Positions 20,443 to 29,058 of a DNA stretch of 64,000 bases are shown piece after piece. The notes beneath the pieces were generated by a model, which did not search any database, was not told the DNA's origin, and saw nothing but the letters and a program-made list of their open reading frames with translations. This stretch comes from VAZQ01 sp036557665 (GTDB lineage Bacteria; Pseudomonadota; Alphaproteobacteria; Rhizobiales; Xanthobacteraceae): assembly GCA_036557665.1 (NCBI GenBank), contig DATBHG010000106.1, positions 124,001 through 188,000 of the forward strand, read 5' to 3'. Numbering within the stretch: position 1 is the stretch's first letter; every line of letters starts with the position of its first letter. Both the position numbers and the translations under genes were made by a program.

Positions 20443-21102
20443 TCATTTCGCCATCGCACCGGTGTCTGTCGGCTGACGGTCAGGCGGCCGTGGCAGCCAA
20501 CGCGGAACCGTTCTGCAATAGTCCTCGTAAGACTTGCCAAAACGGACGCGAAGGCGCGGCTCCTCGATCCGGGCTGCCTGGTAATGTGCGAACACGATTC
20601 CCACCCCGACCAGAGCAGCCAGCCCCAGCGATGAAAAGTAGATCGCCTGTCCGGCCGCAGTAACGACGAGACTTATCGCCACCGGATTTCGTACCCAGCG
20701 GTAGGGCCCCGTAGCGACAAAAACTCGCGGCGGATCGAACTCGACGTGGGGCCCGCGTCCATGGAAGATCAGCCATGTCGAGCAGAAGATGTAGGCAACA
20801 AAGCCGACGGCGAAAATGGATGCTCCGAGCAGGGTCTGCATGCCGCCCCAGAACTGCGCCAGGATCCTACCCGTGCTGAACGATGAGCCGATTATCCGCT
20901 CCCCGCCCAAATAAAAAAAGGAGGGAATGACGCCCAGGGCAAGCGCTAGAAAAATGATCGTGAAGAGGACGCTCCTCAACGCAAAAGGTTCTTCTTCGGC
21001 GTGGACTATCGGGAGCGTTGTTTTTTCTACCAAAAATGCTCCCCGAACCGAAAACGCAGGGCCGAGGATGGCGCAGGCCTTGCCATCGACTCCTACCAGC
21101 AA
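20443..21102 (-). CDS. Isoprenylcysteine carboxyl methyltransferase/phospholipid methyltransferase-like membrane protein
   Basis: About 195-219 residues with four hydrophobic segments. The C-terminal half has GPYRWVRNPVAISLVV, then a conserved Glu/Arg tail IEEPRLRVRFGKSYEDYCRTV ending WLPR, which matches the ICMT/PEMT-type SAM-dependent membrane methyltransferase pattern. The start is uncertain: only TTG codons precede the conserved part, and 21102 is the outermost. It is the first gene of the apparent operon with the ABC1 kinase and the KAS III-like protein. The methyl acceptor is unknown. Confidence 0.78.
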   Translation of the reverse strand: MLVGVDGKACAILGPAFSVRGAFLVEKTTLPIVHAEEEPFALRSVLFTIIFLALALGVIPSFFYLGGERIIGSSFSTGRILAQFWGGMQTLLGASIFAVGFVAYIFCSTWLIFHGRGPHVEFDPPRVFVATGPYRWVRNPVAISLVVTAAGQAIYFSSLGLAALVGVGIVFAHYQAARIEEPRLRVRFGKSYEDYCRTVPRWLPRPPDRQPTDTGAMAK

Positions 21103-21228
21103 GCCGGACCCTGATCAAGGTTGCGAGATTGGCGCATTCCCGCACCGCGACTGTTCAAATCGGAACAGCGGCTCGCTCGACGCGCGAGGCGCAGAGCCCG
21201 CTTGTTCCCGCCACCGCAATGATGTAAG

Positions 21229-21257
21229 CCTTGTCGGCCATATCGCGGATACTTGTA
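21229..21257 (+). promoter_or_regulatory. Candidate sigma70-type promoter for the basic/acidic small-protein pair
   Basis: TTGTCG (21229-21234) and TGTACT (21252-21257) are separated by 17 nt and lie 63 nt before the ATG at 21320. Each hexamer matches consensus at four of six positions, so this is only a candidate. Confidence 0.3.
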
Positions 21258-21319
21258 CTATCGTTTTGGCACATCCGCGAACCAACGATATGGCTCAGCC
21301 ACGACATGCCAGGAGAGTC

Positions 21320-21637
21320 ATGATGACGCTCGTAAACCGCATTACCGTCCTTGAGCGTAGCGGCGACACCGTGGAAGCAGTGACAGTGCACCAGGAGCCG
21401 CGCAAGCGGCGTAAGGTCTCGGCCTGGACAAGCCCGATCGAGCGCGCCGCACGCCGGCTCGTGCGGGCGCAGGTGGTGTTTGGGCAGGAGGTACTGCGGC
21501 GCCATAACCGATCAAACCGCCGCCGCCGTGACGGCTGGCTGCTCGAAGCCCCTGCCAATCTGATCGAGTCCGGCCGCAAGGCCTTCAATGAAGAAGTGCG
21601 CAAGGGCGTCCCTTTCATACTCCTTCCGAAGCTTTAG
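21320..21637 (+). CDS. Small basic protein (DUF6312-like)
   Basis: 105 residues, strongly basic, with an Arg cluster HNRSNRRRRDGWL near position 70 and about 20 Arg in total. The start MMTLVNRITVLERSGDTVEAV has AGGAG close upstream (21311-21315). It resembles short Hyphomicrobiales proteins classed as DUF6312; I am not certain of that number. It is followed after 31 nt by a strongly acidic small protein, and the two look like one operon. No enzymatic motif, signal peptide or transmembrane segment is visible. Confidence 0.75.
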   Translation: MMTLVNRITVLERSGDTVEAVTVHQEPRKRRKVSAWTSPIERAARRLVRAQVVFGQEVLRRHNRSNRRRRDGWLLEAPANLIESGRKAFNEEVRKGVPFILLPKL

Positions 21638-21668
21638 TCCGGATGGCAACAAATTGGAGGATCTGAGC

Positions 21669-22022
21669 ATGACCACGCACGTGACCACGCAACCCAACGC
21701 CTCGGAGAGCGCGAGCAAGCCGAAAGTGAAAACCAGCGGCAAGTCGGTCGTCGTAGTGGAGCTGTCGAAAGTCCGTAGCCACGAGCAGGTCAGACGGCTG
21801 CGCAGAGGTCGCGGAAAGCTGGCGACCGATATCGACGAGGTCGTCAACGAGCTTGTCCGGTCCAGTACCATAAAGCCCGATACACCGCCGGTGGTCATTG
21901 TCGTTCGAGAGTCGACGGCATCTCTGCTGTGGAGCGAGTTCGAGCCTGACGAGGATGAGGACGAGGACGACGACGACTACGATGACGAGGACGAGGACGA
22001 CGACGACGAGGACGATGATTGA
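21669..22022 (+). CDS. Small protein with poly-acidic C-terminal tail (DUF6200-like)
   Basis: 117 residues. A folded-looking part (SVVVVELSKVRSHEQVRRLRRGRGKL then VVIVVRES) is followed by about 25 residues made almost only of Asp and Glu. GGAGG at 21656-21660 lies 8 nt before the ATG. It resembles short alphaproteobacterial proteins grouped as DUF6200, but I cannot verify this. The acidic tail and the preceding basic protein suggest direct binding between the two. The tail is coded by GAC/GAG/GAT repeats, a slippage-prone stretch. Confidence 0.75.
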   Translation: MTTHVTTQPNASESASKPKVKTSGKSVVVVELSKVRSHEQVRRLRRGRGKLATDIDEVVNELVRSSTIKPDTPPVVIVVRESTASLLWSEFEPDEDEDEDDDDYDDEDEDDDDEDDD

Positions 22023-22501
22023 GCGATCGCTGCCAAGCGTGCGCGTTCTCAGCACGCGGAAATAATGGTGGTGCGGACGATGTCCTCGGCTTGTGAGTAG
22101 GCACGGGCTTGTGAGTAGGCACGCTGCCGGAGCCACCGCGCAGCGTGGCACACCCGATCGCGGCGGTATCCACCGCGTTCAGACCGGTTCCTGCAGGACC
22201 GGGTTTCTCGGCGGCGCGAAGGCCGGCGAGCGGAGCAGGTAGCCTCTGAGCGGTCGCGCCTGCCGGCCGCGCAACCGCACAACTGCGCCGCCGGCCCGGC
22301 AGCTCACCGGCGCGCGGCGATAGACCACACGCATGTTGCCGGGTTTGCTCAGGCAATCTGTGCCGGGATGCCTATACTGACGTTGTCTGCTTGGACAGCG
22401 TCGTATGTGGGCTTCGGATTTACCACGCGATCCATTTGATCTACCACCAGAGGCGGCGACGCGCTGAAGCCGACTTCAGTCGGCCGCGATAATGGGAGCG
22501 G
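22023..22501. other. Non-coding spacer before the RND gene
   Basis: About 480 nt. It holds an exact tandem duplication of 18 bp (listed separately) and no convincing gene; the open frames on the minus strand here are low-complexity. A TATACT hexamer near 22373 could be a -10 element for the RND gene, but no matching -35 at normal spacing is seen. No membrane-fusion-protein gene is present in this space. Confidence 0.4.
22088..22123. repeat. Perfect tandem duplication of an 18-bp unit
   Basis: GGCTTGTGAGTAGGCACG occurs twice head to tail (22088-22105 and 22106-22123) in a non-coding spacer, a typical replication-slippage product. Confidence 0.85.
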
Positions 22502-25500
22502 ATGATGGCGCTCAACGTTTCCGCATGGTCGATTAGACAGCCGCTCCCGGCCATCGTGATCATGGCGATCCTGCTGGGCATGGGCTACATCAGCCTGAAA
22601 AAGATGCCGATCACGAGAATGCCGAACGTCGACGTGCCGGCGGTCTCGGTGGTAGTCACGCAATTCGGGGCGTCGCCTGCCGAGCTCGAGACGCAGGTGA
22701 GCCAGAAGATCGAGGATGCGGTAGCCGGCGTGGCGGGGTCGCATCACATCTACAGCACCATCTCGGATGGCATTGCAAACACCACGATCCAATTTCAGCT
22801 GGGTACGAACAGCGATCGCGCCTTGAACGACGTGAAGGATGCGGTCACGCGCATTCGGGCCGATCTGCCGCGCAGCATCGACGAGCCGTTGGTGCAGCGC
22901 TTTGACGTTGTGGGCCTTCCCATTCTGACCTATGCCGCGATCGCGCCGAGCAAGACCCCCGAGCAAATCTCCTGGTTCGTCGAGAACGTGGTCGTGCGCA
23001 AGCTCCAAGGGCTTCGCGGCGTGGGCAGCATCGACCGCATCGGAAGCGTCGAGCGCGAGGTCCGGGTCGGTGTCGACCCGCTCAGGCTACAAGCCCTGGG
23101 ATTGACCGTGCTCGACATCAGCCGGCAGCTGCGGGGCAGCAATGTCGATGTCGCCGGTGGCCGCTCCGAGATCGGCGGCCGCAGTCAGGCGATCCGCACG
23201 CTCGCTCAAGCGAAAACGATACCCGCCATTCAAGCCACCCGTATTGCGCTGCCGGGCGGCGGGGATGTGCGGCTCGACGATATCGGCCTTGTCACCGATA
23301 CCATCTCCGAGCCAACCACCTTCGCTCGATTCAATGGGGCCCCCGTCGTCGGGTTCAGTATCCTGCGGGCGAAGGGTGCAAGCGACGTCGAGATTGCCAA
23401 GCTGGTCGATGCCCAGATCGAGGCAATCAAAAAGGAAAATCCGGATTTCGAGCTCAAGCTGATCGACAGCTCGGTCACCGTGACCCTCGGGAATTATGAT
23501 GCCGCCGTCGAGACCCTGATTGAAGGCGCGCTGCTGGCGATCATCATTGTCTTTCTGTTCCTGCGCGACTGGCGTGCGACCTTGATCGCGGCGGTCACGC
23601 TTCCGCTTTCGATCCTGCCTTCATTCTGGGTCATGCACGAGCTGGGTTTCTCGCTCAACCTGCTCAGCCTCCTGGCGATCGTGCTGAGTACGGGAATTCT
23701 CGTCGATGATGCCATCGTCGAGGTCGAGAATATCGTGAGGCATATCCGAATGGGTAAGTCGCCTTATGACGCGGCCATGGAAGCTGCTGACGAGATAGGC
23801 ATCGCGGTCATCGCGATAAGCCTCACCATCGTTGCGGTGTTTCTGCCCGCAGGCTTCATGACCTCGGTGCCCGGGCAGTTCTTCAAGCAGTTTGGCCTGA
23901 CGGTTTCCATACAGGTGCTGTTTTCGCTGCTTTGCGCGCGTCTGATTACACCGATGATGGCTGCCTATTTCCTGGCCCCGCACCAGCATGAGGAGAAAGC
24001 CGACGGACCCGTCATGCGGCGTTACACCCGGCTGCTCACGTGGTCGGTGCGTCATCGGTGGGTCACGATTGGCACCGGGCTGCTCATATTCCTTGTCTCA
24101 ATGGCCGGGGCAGGCTTGCTGCCATCGGGTTTCTTGCCGCCGCAAGATACCGGGCGTTCCATCCTGGCCATCGAGCTCCCGCCCGGCTCGCAACTCGCCG
24201 ATACACAAACAGTCACCGACCGGATAGCCAACCGCCTGCTCTCATGGGCGGAGGTGGACAGCGTGTTCGTCAATGGCGGAAAGATCCCGCCAGTCACTCA
24301 AGAAGTTCGCAAGGCCACGCTGACCATAAACTACGTAGCCAAGTCCAAGCGGAAGATGAGCCAGGCGCAGCTCGAGCAGGCGATGACGCGGGACCTTTCG
24401 AGCATTCCCGATTTTCGCTTCTGGTTCCCCGACGAGAACGGCGACCGCGGTATCACCTACATAATTGCCGGCTCTGATGTGGATACAGTTGCGAATTTTG
24501 CGTCCGATCTGGCATGGCAAATGCAGCAAGTGCCGCAGGTGGCCAATATCATCGCAACCGCCGCCCTGAACCGGCCGGAGCTGCAGATTTTTCCCCGGCG
24601 AGATCTGGCCGTGCGCCTGGGGGTGTCGACGGAAAGCCTCTCGGAAGTGATCCGAGTAGCGACGATCGGCGATGTCGCTCCGGCGCTTGCCCGCTACGAT
24701 GCCGGTGGACGCATCGTGCCGATCCGGGTCTTGCTCGAGGAGCGTGCACGCGCCGACCCGCAGGTGCTCGAGCAGCTGCGCGTGCCGTCACCCGTCGGCG
24801 GCAGCGTGCCGCTGGCTTCGCTCGCCGACATCCGCTTCGGAGAAAGCCCGGTCAGCATCAGTCGTTACGACAGGGAACGCCAGTCGCAGGTCGAGGCGGA
24901 TCTGATCGGCGGCGCTGCGCTGAGCGAGGCATCGGAGCGCATCTCCAAGCTCCCGCTGATGCAGCATATTCCACCTGGTATCACCGTCCATCAGGGAGGC
25001 CAGGCCGAGTACCAGACCGATTTGTTCGACGAGTTCGGCGACGCCATGCGCACCGGGCTGACCATGGTGTACGCCTTGTTGGCCGTGCTGTTTGGGAGCC
25101 TCCTGCAGCCTCTGACGATCCTTCTGTCGCTTCCGCTCTCGGTTGCAGGGGCCATCATGGCGCTTCTTGCAACCAAGCTGGAGATCACCACGCCGGTGCT
25201 CATCGGCATCCTGATGCTGATGGGCATAGTCTCGAAGAACGCGATCATGCTCGTCGATTTCGGCCTGGAAGCCGTCCATCGCGGTGCCGGGCGTGATGCA
25301 GCAATCATTGACGCCGGCCAAAAGCGAGCAAGGCCCATCATCATGACCACGATCGCCATGATCGGGGGAATGGCCCCAAGCGCGCTCGGCATCGGCTCCG
25401 GCGGGGAGTTCCGCTCGCCCATGGCCATCGCCGCAATCGGCGGGCTGCTGCTCGCCACGCTGCTGTCACTGCTGTTCGTGCCAGCCGTGTTCACCTTGAT

Positions 25501-25738
25501 GGACGACCTTGGGAAGCTTGGCCAGCGTGTCTTCGGCCGGTTTCTGACTGGCGCTCGCAAGGCCTCACCGCACCCGCAAAAGGCGGGGCCCGGGCTCGTT
25601 GATATCGGCGGCCCCAAGGATGGCCCCAAGGATGGCGCCAAGGATGCAGGCGAGCAGGCCCTGCCCCTGCACGCCAAACCTGCTTTTGCGCCGAAAGGAG
25701 GCGGTCCTATCGGGGGATCCGGGGACCTCCGCGCTTGA
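22502..25738 (+). CDS. RND-family efflux transporter (AcrB/MdtB-type inner-membrane pump)
   Basis: 1078 residues with the duplicated RND layout: TM1, large periplasmic loop, TM2-6, then the same again. The proton-relay pair Asp402/Asp403 is in GILVDDAIVEVENI of TM4, and the TM10-11 region reads MLVDFGLEAVHRG. GGGAG precedes the ATG. The usual partner genes (periplasmic membrane-fusion protein, outer-membrane channel) are missing on both sides, so it is an orphan pump. The C-terminus is a low-complexity tail with Gly-Pro-Lys-Asp-Gly repeats coded by three 12-bp DNA repeats. The stop overlaps the next ATG (TGATG). Substrate unknown. Confidence 0.93.
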   Translation: MMALNVSAWSIRQPLPAIVIMAILLGMGYISLKKMPITRMPNVDVPAVSVVVTQFGASPAELETQVSQKIEDAVAGVAGSHHIYSTISDGIANTTIQFQLGTNSDRALNDVKDAVTRIRADLPRSIDEPLVQRFDVVGLPILTYAAIAPSKTPEQISWFVENVVVRKLQGLRGVGSIDRIGSVEREVRVGVDPLRLQALGLTVLDISRQLRGSNVDVAGGRSEIGGRSQAIRTLAQAKTIPAIQATRIALPGGGDVRLDDIGLVTDTISEPTTFARFNGAPVVGFSILRAKGASDVEIAKLVDAQIEAIKKENPDFELKLIDSSVTVTLGNYDAAVETLIEGALLAIIIVFLFLRDWRATLIAAVTLPLSILPSFWVMHELGFSLNLLSLLAIVLSTGILVDDAIVEVENIVRHIRMGKSPYDAAMEAADEIGIAVIAISLTIVAVFLPAGFMTSVPGQFFKQFGLTVSIQVLFSLLCARLITPMMAAYFLAPHQHEEKADGPVMRRYTRLLTWSVRHRWVTIGTGLLIFLVSMAGAGLLPSGFLPPQDTGRSILAIELPPGSQLADTQTVTDRIANRLLSWAEVDSVFVNGGKIPPVTQEVRKATLTINYVAKSKRKMSQAQLEQAMTRDLSSIPDFRFWFPDENGDRGITYIIAGSDVDTVANFASDLAWQMQQVPQVANIIATAALNRPELQIFPRRDLAVRLGVSTESLSEVIRVATIGDVAPALARYDAGGRIVPIRVLLEERARADPQVLEQLRVPSPVGGSVPLASLADIRFGESPVSISRYDRERQSQVEADLIGGAALSEASERISKLPLMQHIPPGITVHQGGQAEYQTDLFDEFGDAMRTGLTMVYALLAVLFGSLLQPLTILLSLPLSVAGAIMALLATKLEITTPVLIGILMLMGIVSKNAIMLVDFGLEAVHRGAGRDAAIIDAGQKRARPIIMTTIAMIGGMAPSALGIGSGGEFRSPMAIAAIGGLLLATLLSLLFVPAVFTLMDDLGKLGQRVFGRFLTGARKASPHPQKAGPGLVDIGGPKDGPKDGAKDAGEQALPLHAKPAFAPKGGGPIGGSGDLRA
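25611..25646 (+). repeat. Three tandem 12-bp repeats inside the RND gene
   Basis: GCCCCAAGGATG twice and GCGCCAAGGATG once, in frame, coding the PKDGPKDGAKD tail beyond the last transmembrane helix. In-frame repeat growth changes only the cytoplasmic tail. Confidence 0.85.
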
Positions 25739-26631
25739 TGTCTGCTGCAAGCCTCACAGAGCAGCGCATAAGCCTCAAGGACGGCCGCACGCTGGGTTTT
25801 GCCGAGTACGGCGACCCGAACGGCAAGCCTGTGCTCGAGTTCCATGGCTGCCCGGGAAGCCGGCTCGAGGCGTGGTATTATGATCAGGCCGGCAAGAAGC
25901 TCGGTGCCCGCCTGATCGGCATCGACCGACCCGGGTTCGGCATATCCAGCTATGCGAAGGGCTATCGCATCGCCGACTGGCCGGCAGACGTGATCGAGCT
26001 CGCAGATGCGCTCGGCCTCGAGCGCTTTGCAGTTGCAGGCATCTCGTCCGGCTCGCCATACGCGCTCGCTTGCGCTCGGTTCATCCCGGAGCGGCTGAAA
26101 GGCTGCGCCGTGGTGAGCGGCGTCCCGCCGCTGACCGTCAAGGGCGAGAAGCTTCATCCCAGCCAATTCGTCATGGCGGACGAGCTTCTCATGGGGCGGC
26201 TGACGAAGACCGTTCCGTTCGCCGCCAGAGCAATATTCCGGTACATGCTGTGGCAGATCCGCAAAGATCCAGCCAACGCGATGAAGCAGGTCAAAGGCGC
26301 CGCTCGCTGCGACATCGATCTGCTGAAGCAGGATGAGATGAAGCGCGCCTTCCAACAGATAGTCGCGGAAAGTTGTCGCGGCGGCGTGAAAGGGCCGGTC
26401 GATGCGATCGGCCTCGAAATGCGGGACTGGGGCTTTTCCCTGCCGCAGATCAGCATCCAGGTAAGCATCTGGCAGGGGGAGGCCGGTTATCTGGTATTTC
26501 CCGCAGCTGCCCGATACATGGCTTCCAAGTTGCCGAATCCCAAGCTGCACATGATCCCCGGCGCCGGCCACATTACCGTCATAGCCGAGCGCGCGGAGGA
26601 CGTCCTGCGCGAGCTGCTGGCGGCCAGCTGA
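25738..26631 (+). CDS. Alpha/beta-hydrolase fold protein
   Basis: 297 residues. The oxyanion-hole segment EFHGCPGSRLEAWYYD, the nucleophile elbow GISSGSPYA (Ser as nucleophile), and the C-terminal GAGHITV with the catalytic His are visible; the Asp is less clear (probably before PNPKLHMIPG). No signal peptide, so cytosolic. Its ATG overlaps the RND stop by 1 nt, so it is translationally coupled to the pump, which suggests a joint role, perhaps hydrolysing the pump substrate or its precursor. Substrate unknown. Confidence 0.87.
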   Translation: MSAASLTEQRISLKDGRTLGFAEYGDPNGKPVLEFHGCPGSRLEAWYYDQAGKKLGARLIGIDRPGFGISSYAKGYRIADWPADVIELADALGLERFAVAGISSGSPYALACARFIPERLKGCAVVSGVPPLTVKGEKLHPSQFVMADELLMGRLTKTVPFAARAIFRYMLWQIRKDPANAMKQVKGAARCDIDLLKQDEMKRAFQQIVAESCRGGVKGPVDAIGLEMRDWGFSLPQISIQVSIWQGEAGYLVFPAAARYMASKLPNPKLHMIPGAGHITVIAERAEDVLRELLAAS

Positions 26632-26778
26632 TTCAGCATGGCAAACGAGCGTGGCCGACGAGGCCGGCCGGGCTGTTGCCGATATCGATGCCGATCGCAA
26701 CGAATCGTGCCTGGAGCGTCTGTGACGCATCGAGCCTTGCAGCGTGGATGCCGTCGCCGGAGAGCGTGCTCGTAAAGC

Positions 26779-27708
26779 TCAAACCTCCAGTTGTCTGAAC
26801 CTGATCTCCTGCCTTCCGCGCTCCGTGCTGGCGATGATAGCGGTATATTCCGGAACCTCGAACCAGGTGGAGGTGTCACGGGTCAAGGGCTCCGACGAGA
26901 TCAGGATCGAGCCGTCCGCGCTCGCCGGCGCGCTGATCATCTTCCATTCGCCGTCGTGCAGGCAATAGGACGTGCCCATCGTGTACCATAGGCTCAGGAA
27001 GTCGTGGTTGGCACGCCGGATTGCCTCCGGGCTGTTCATGTCGTAACAGCCGTAATCGAACGCGAAGCGCACTGCCACGGCGCTTATCCCGTTGCCGATG
27101 AAAAGATTTGCGGGCGAGGAAATGTGGATCTGACAACGGTCCCTGACTTGGCGGATCGTTGCCAGCATCCTCTCGACCGCCCCGACGATCTCATCCGCGG
27201 CAAGCTCGGATGTTGGATCGTCGAATTGCGAAAGCAGCAGTGCATAAAGCCATTCCGTATCGGTGTTGCCCCGAATTTGCTGCGCAATCGCCGGTTTGAT
27301 GTGCTCGAGCAGCGCAAAACGCATGCGCTCGAAACCGGCGAGATGGCCATTGTGAGCAAGCGCAATCTTGTGGCCTTTGTATAGAAACGGGTGCAGGTTC
27401 TGCTCTCCGACCGTCACGCCGTCGTCATAGGGCACGCCGCGGACATGCGCGATCACCGAGCTGACAAGCAGCTTCTCCGCGAGATCCTTGAGATTGCGAT
27501 CGAAGATCGGGATGCTGGCCGAACGGTAGCTGAAGGGGATATCGGGGTAATGCGATGACCGGTCCCAGGCCAGCATTCCGAAGCCTGCAAGATTCAACAT
27601 CTTGAGGAATTGCGAGTCATAAACCTGCTTTATCAGCGAATTATCCGGCTGATAGAGGAGATCGTCGAGGCGGACCTCGGCCCCTTGGTACATCAGCACC
27701 CGGCACAT
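26779..27708 (-). CDS. Class II glutamine amidotransferase (YafJ/EgtC-like)
   Basis: 309 residues beginning MCRVLMYQG, so removal of Met exposes the N-terminal Cys nucleophile of class II (Ntn) amidotransferases. Further family marks are VIAHVRGVPYD, ALAHNGHLAGF and the NTDTEWLYALLL segment. There is no synthetase domain, so ammonia or hydrolysis acts on another partner; EgtC-like members cleave gamma-glutamyl amides. It follows the double cNMP-binding gene by 20 nt on the same strand, pointing to an operon. Confidence 0.86.
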   Translation of the reverse strand: MCRVLMYQGAEVRLDDLLYQPDNSLIKQVYDSQFLKMLNLAGFGMLAWDRSSHYPDIPFSYRSASIPIFDRNLKDLAEKLLVSSVIAHVRGVPYDDGVTVGEQNLHPFLYKGHKIALAHNGHLAGFERMRFALLEHIKPAIAQQIRGNTDTEWLYALLLSQFDDPTSELAADEIVGAVERMLATIRQVRDRCQIHISSPANLFIGNGISAVAVRFAFDYGCYDMNSPEAIRRANHDFLSLWYTMGTSYCLHDGEWKMISAPASADGSILISSEPLTRDTSTWFEVPEYTAIIASTERGRQEIRFRQLEV

Positions 27709-27728
27709 GTGCTTGTCTCCGCTGTGGC

Positions 27729-28946
27729 TCAGGCTCTCAAGGGCGCGAGCAGGATATCACCGCGTTGATGCTGCGGTACTATCCTTGCCAGCTCGCTGTT
27801 GGCGCGACGAAGAGTGCCGACGATCGTCGAGCTCAGCGCGGTAAAGAACGTGAAGGCCAGCTCGCCGCCGCCTTTGCGCAGGAGCTCGAAACGCTCACGG
27901 TCGATGCGAAGCGCGATGGTCGGCTCGCGCGCCACGCACATCAGTGGATGCGGGCCTCCATCCAGGAGCGGCAGCTCGCCCACCATCCTTCCAGGACCGT
28001 GCACCGAGAACAGATCGGCCCCCGGCGGCATGGAAAAATACATCGCCAGCGCCCCGCGCACGATGATGAGACAGTTGCTCGCGGCGGAGCCGGTCCGGTA
28101 GACGAGGTCGCCGCGCGCAAAATCGTGACGCTCGAGCGGGGCGATAAATTCCCGCAGCTGCGCGGGACGGAATGACCCGAATAGCGGAAGTGCGAGCAGG
28201 ACCTGCTCATCGAGCGTCTGCGCCGATGAGCACGGCGGCCAGGCCGCATCGATGGGGGCCGGCTGCGATGATCCGCCGCCGCTCAGGACGTGCGCCGCGA
28301 TCTGCTCCATGGCGTTGCGCGTGCGCTTGGCCACCTGCGTAATGAAGCGATCCATGACCGCAAATGCCGGTGGTCGCAAGTCGGCGCGCATCATCTCAAA
28401 CCGCTCGTAGCTCACGAAATATCCAGTGCTCGCGGTGACCGCCACGGCGCTGGCCGATCGCGCGCCTCGGTCCAGCAGGCCCATCTCGCCCACCATCGCG
28501 CAACGGCCAAGGACGGCGAGCTTTACGGTCTCATCGCCAGGCACCCGACGCAGGATCGCAATCTCGCCTTCTTTGATCAGGTACAGCCCATCGGAAGCAT
28601 CCCCCTGCCGAAACAGCACACCCCCGGCGTCCACGTGAAATGGTCGCACAAGGCCCTGCAACTCCGACAAGGCCGGCGCATCGAGCCCGGCAAAAAGCGG
28701 AAACTCGAGCAGAAATTGATCGAACGTGCTGCGGTGTGAGCCCGCTCCTGAGCCGGCAGTCACGCAGCCCTCACCCGCCGCCTCGCTCGACCCCGGCGCG
28801 TTTTTCTCGCCGCATCGGTACGCCCGTTCGCTCACTGAGGGCTCTCCATGACAGGCGGCAAACATGCCGTGTTCGCGGCCTCTCGACAACAGAGTTGGAA
28901 TTTCCGCAAGCGTTGCGCGCCGCGTATCCCAGCGAAAGCGGATCAT
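27729..28946 (-). CDS. Protein with two cyclic-nucleotide-binding domains
   Basis: 405 residues from the longest ATG; an internal ATG at 28865 is also possible because the first 70 residues have no family features. The first CRP-like beta-roll (about residues 75-195) has the phosphate-binding cassette GEMGLLDRGARSASAVAV with its Arg. The second (about 245-370) reads GELPLLDGGPHPLMCVA and lacks the Arg-x-Ala, so it probably does not bind cNMP. No helix-turn-helix or enzyme domain follows, so it is a signal-binding adaptor rather than a CRP-type regulator. It is upstream of the amidotransferase and divergent from the radical SAM gene. Confidence 0.85.
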   Translation of the reverse strand: MIRFRWDTRRATLAEIPTLLSRGREHGMFAACHGEPSVSERAYRCGEKNAPGSSEAAGEGCVTAGSGAGSHRSTFDQFLLEFPLFAGLDAPALSELQGLVRPFHVDAGGVLFRQGDASDGLYLIKEGEIAILRRVPGDETVKLAVLGRCAMVGEMGLLDRGARSASAVAVTASTGYFVSYERFEMMRADLRPPAFAVMDRFITQVAKRTRNAMEQIAAHVLSGGGSSQPAPIDAAWPPCSSAQTLDEQVLLALPLFGSFRPAQLREFIAPLERHDFARGDLVYRTGSAASNCLIIVRGALAMYFSMPPGADLFSVHGPGRMVGELPLLDGGPHPLMCVAREPTIALRIDRERFELLRKGGGELAFTFFTALSSTIVGTLRRANSELARIVPQHQRGDILLAPLRA

Positions 28947-29058
28947 GTCTCATCGTATCGCGTCGCATCGTGCGGGGAATCGTGTCGTGCGGGAATAGAC
29001 TGGCTCGCATGCTTATGCTACGAAGGACAACCCCGCACCAATACCGAGGAGCGCTCGG

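Noticed and set aside
22088..22123. Tandem 18-bp repeats as a CRISPR array
   Set aside because: Only two units, directly adjacent with no spacer, and no cas genes in the window.
24991..26730. 579-codon minus-strand open frame under the RND and hydrolase genes
   Set aside because: Spans the junction of two real plus-strand genes and shows no protein-family feature.
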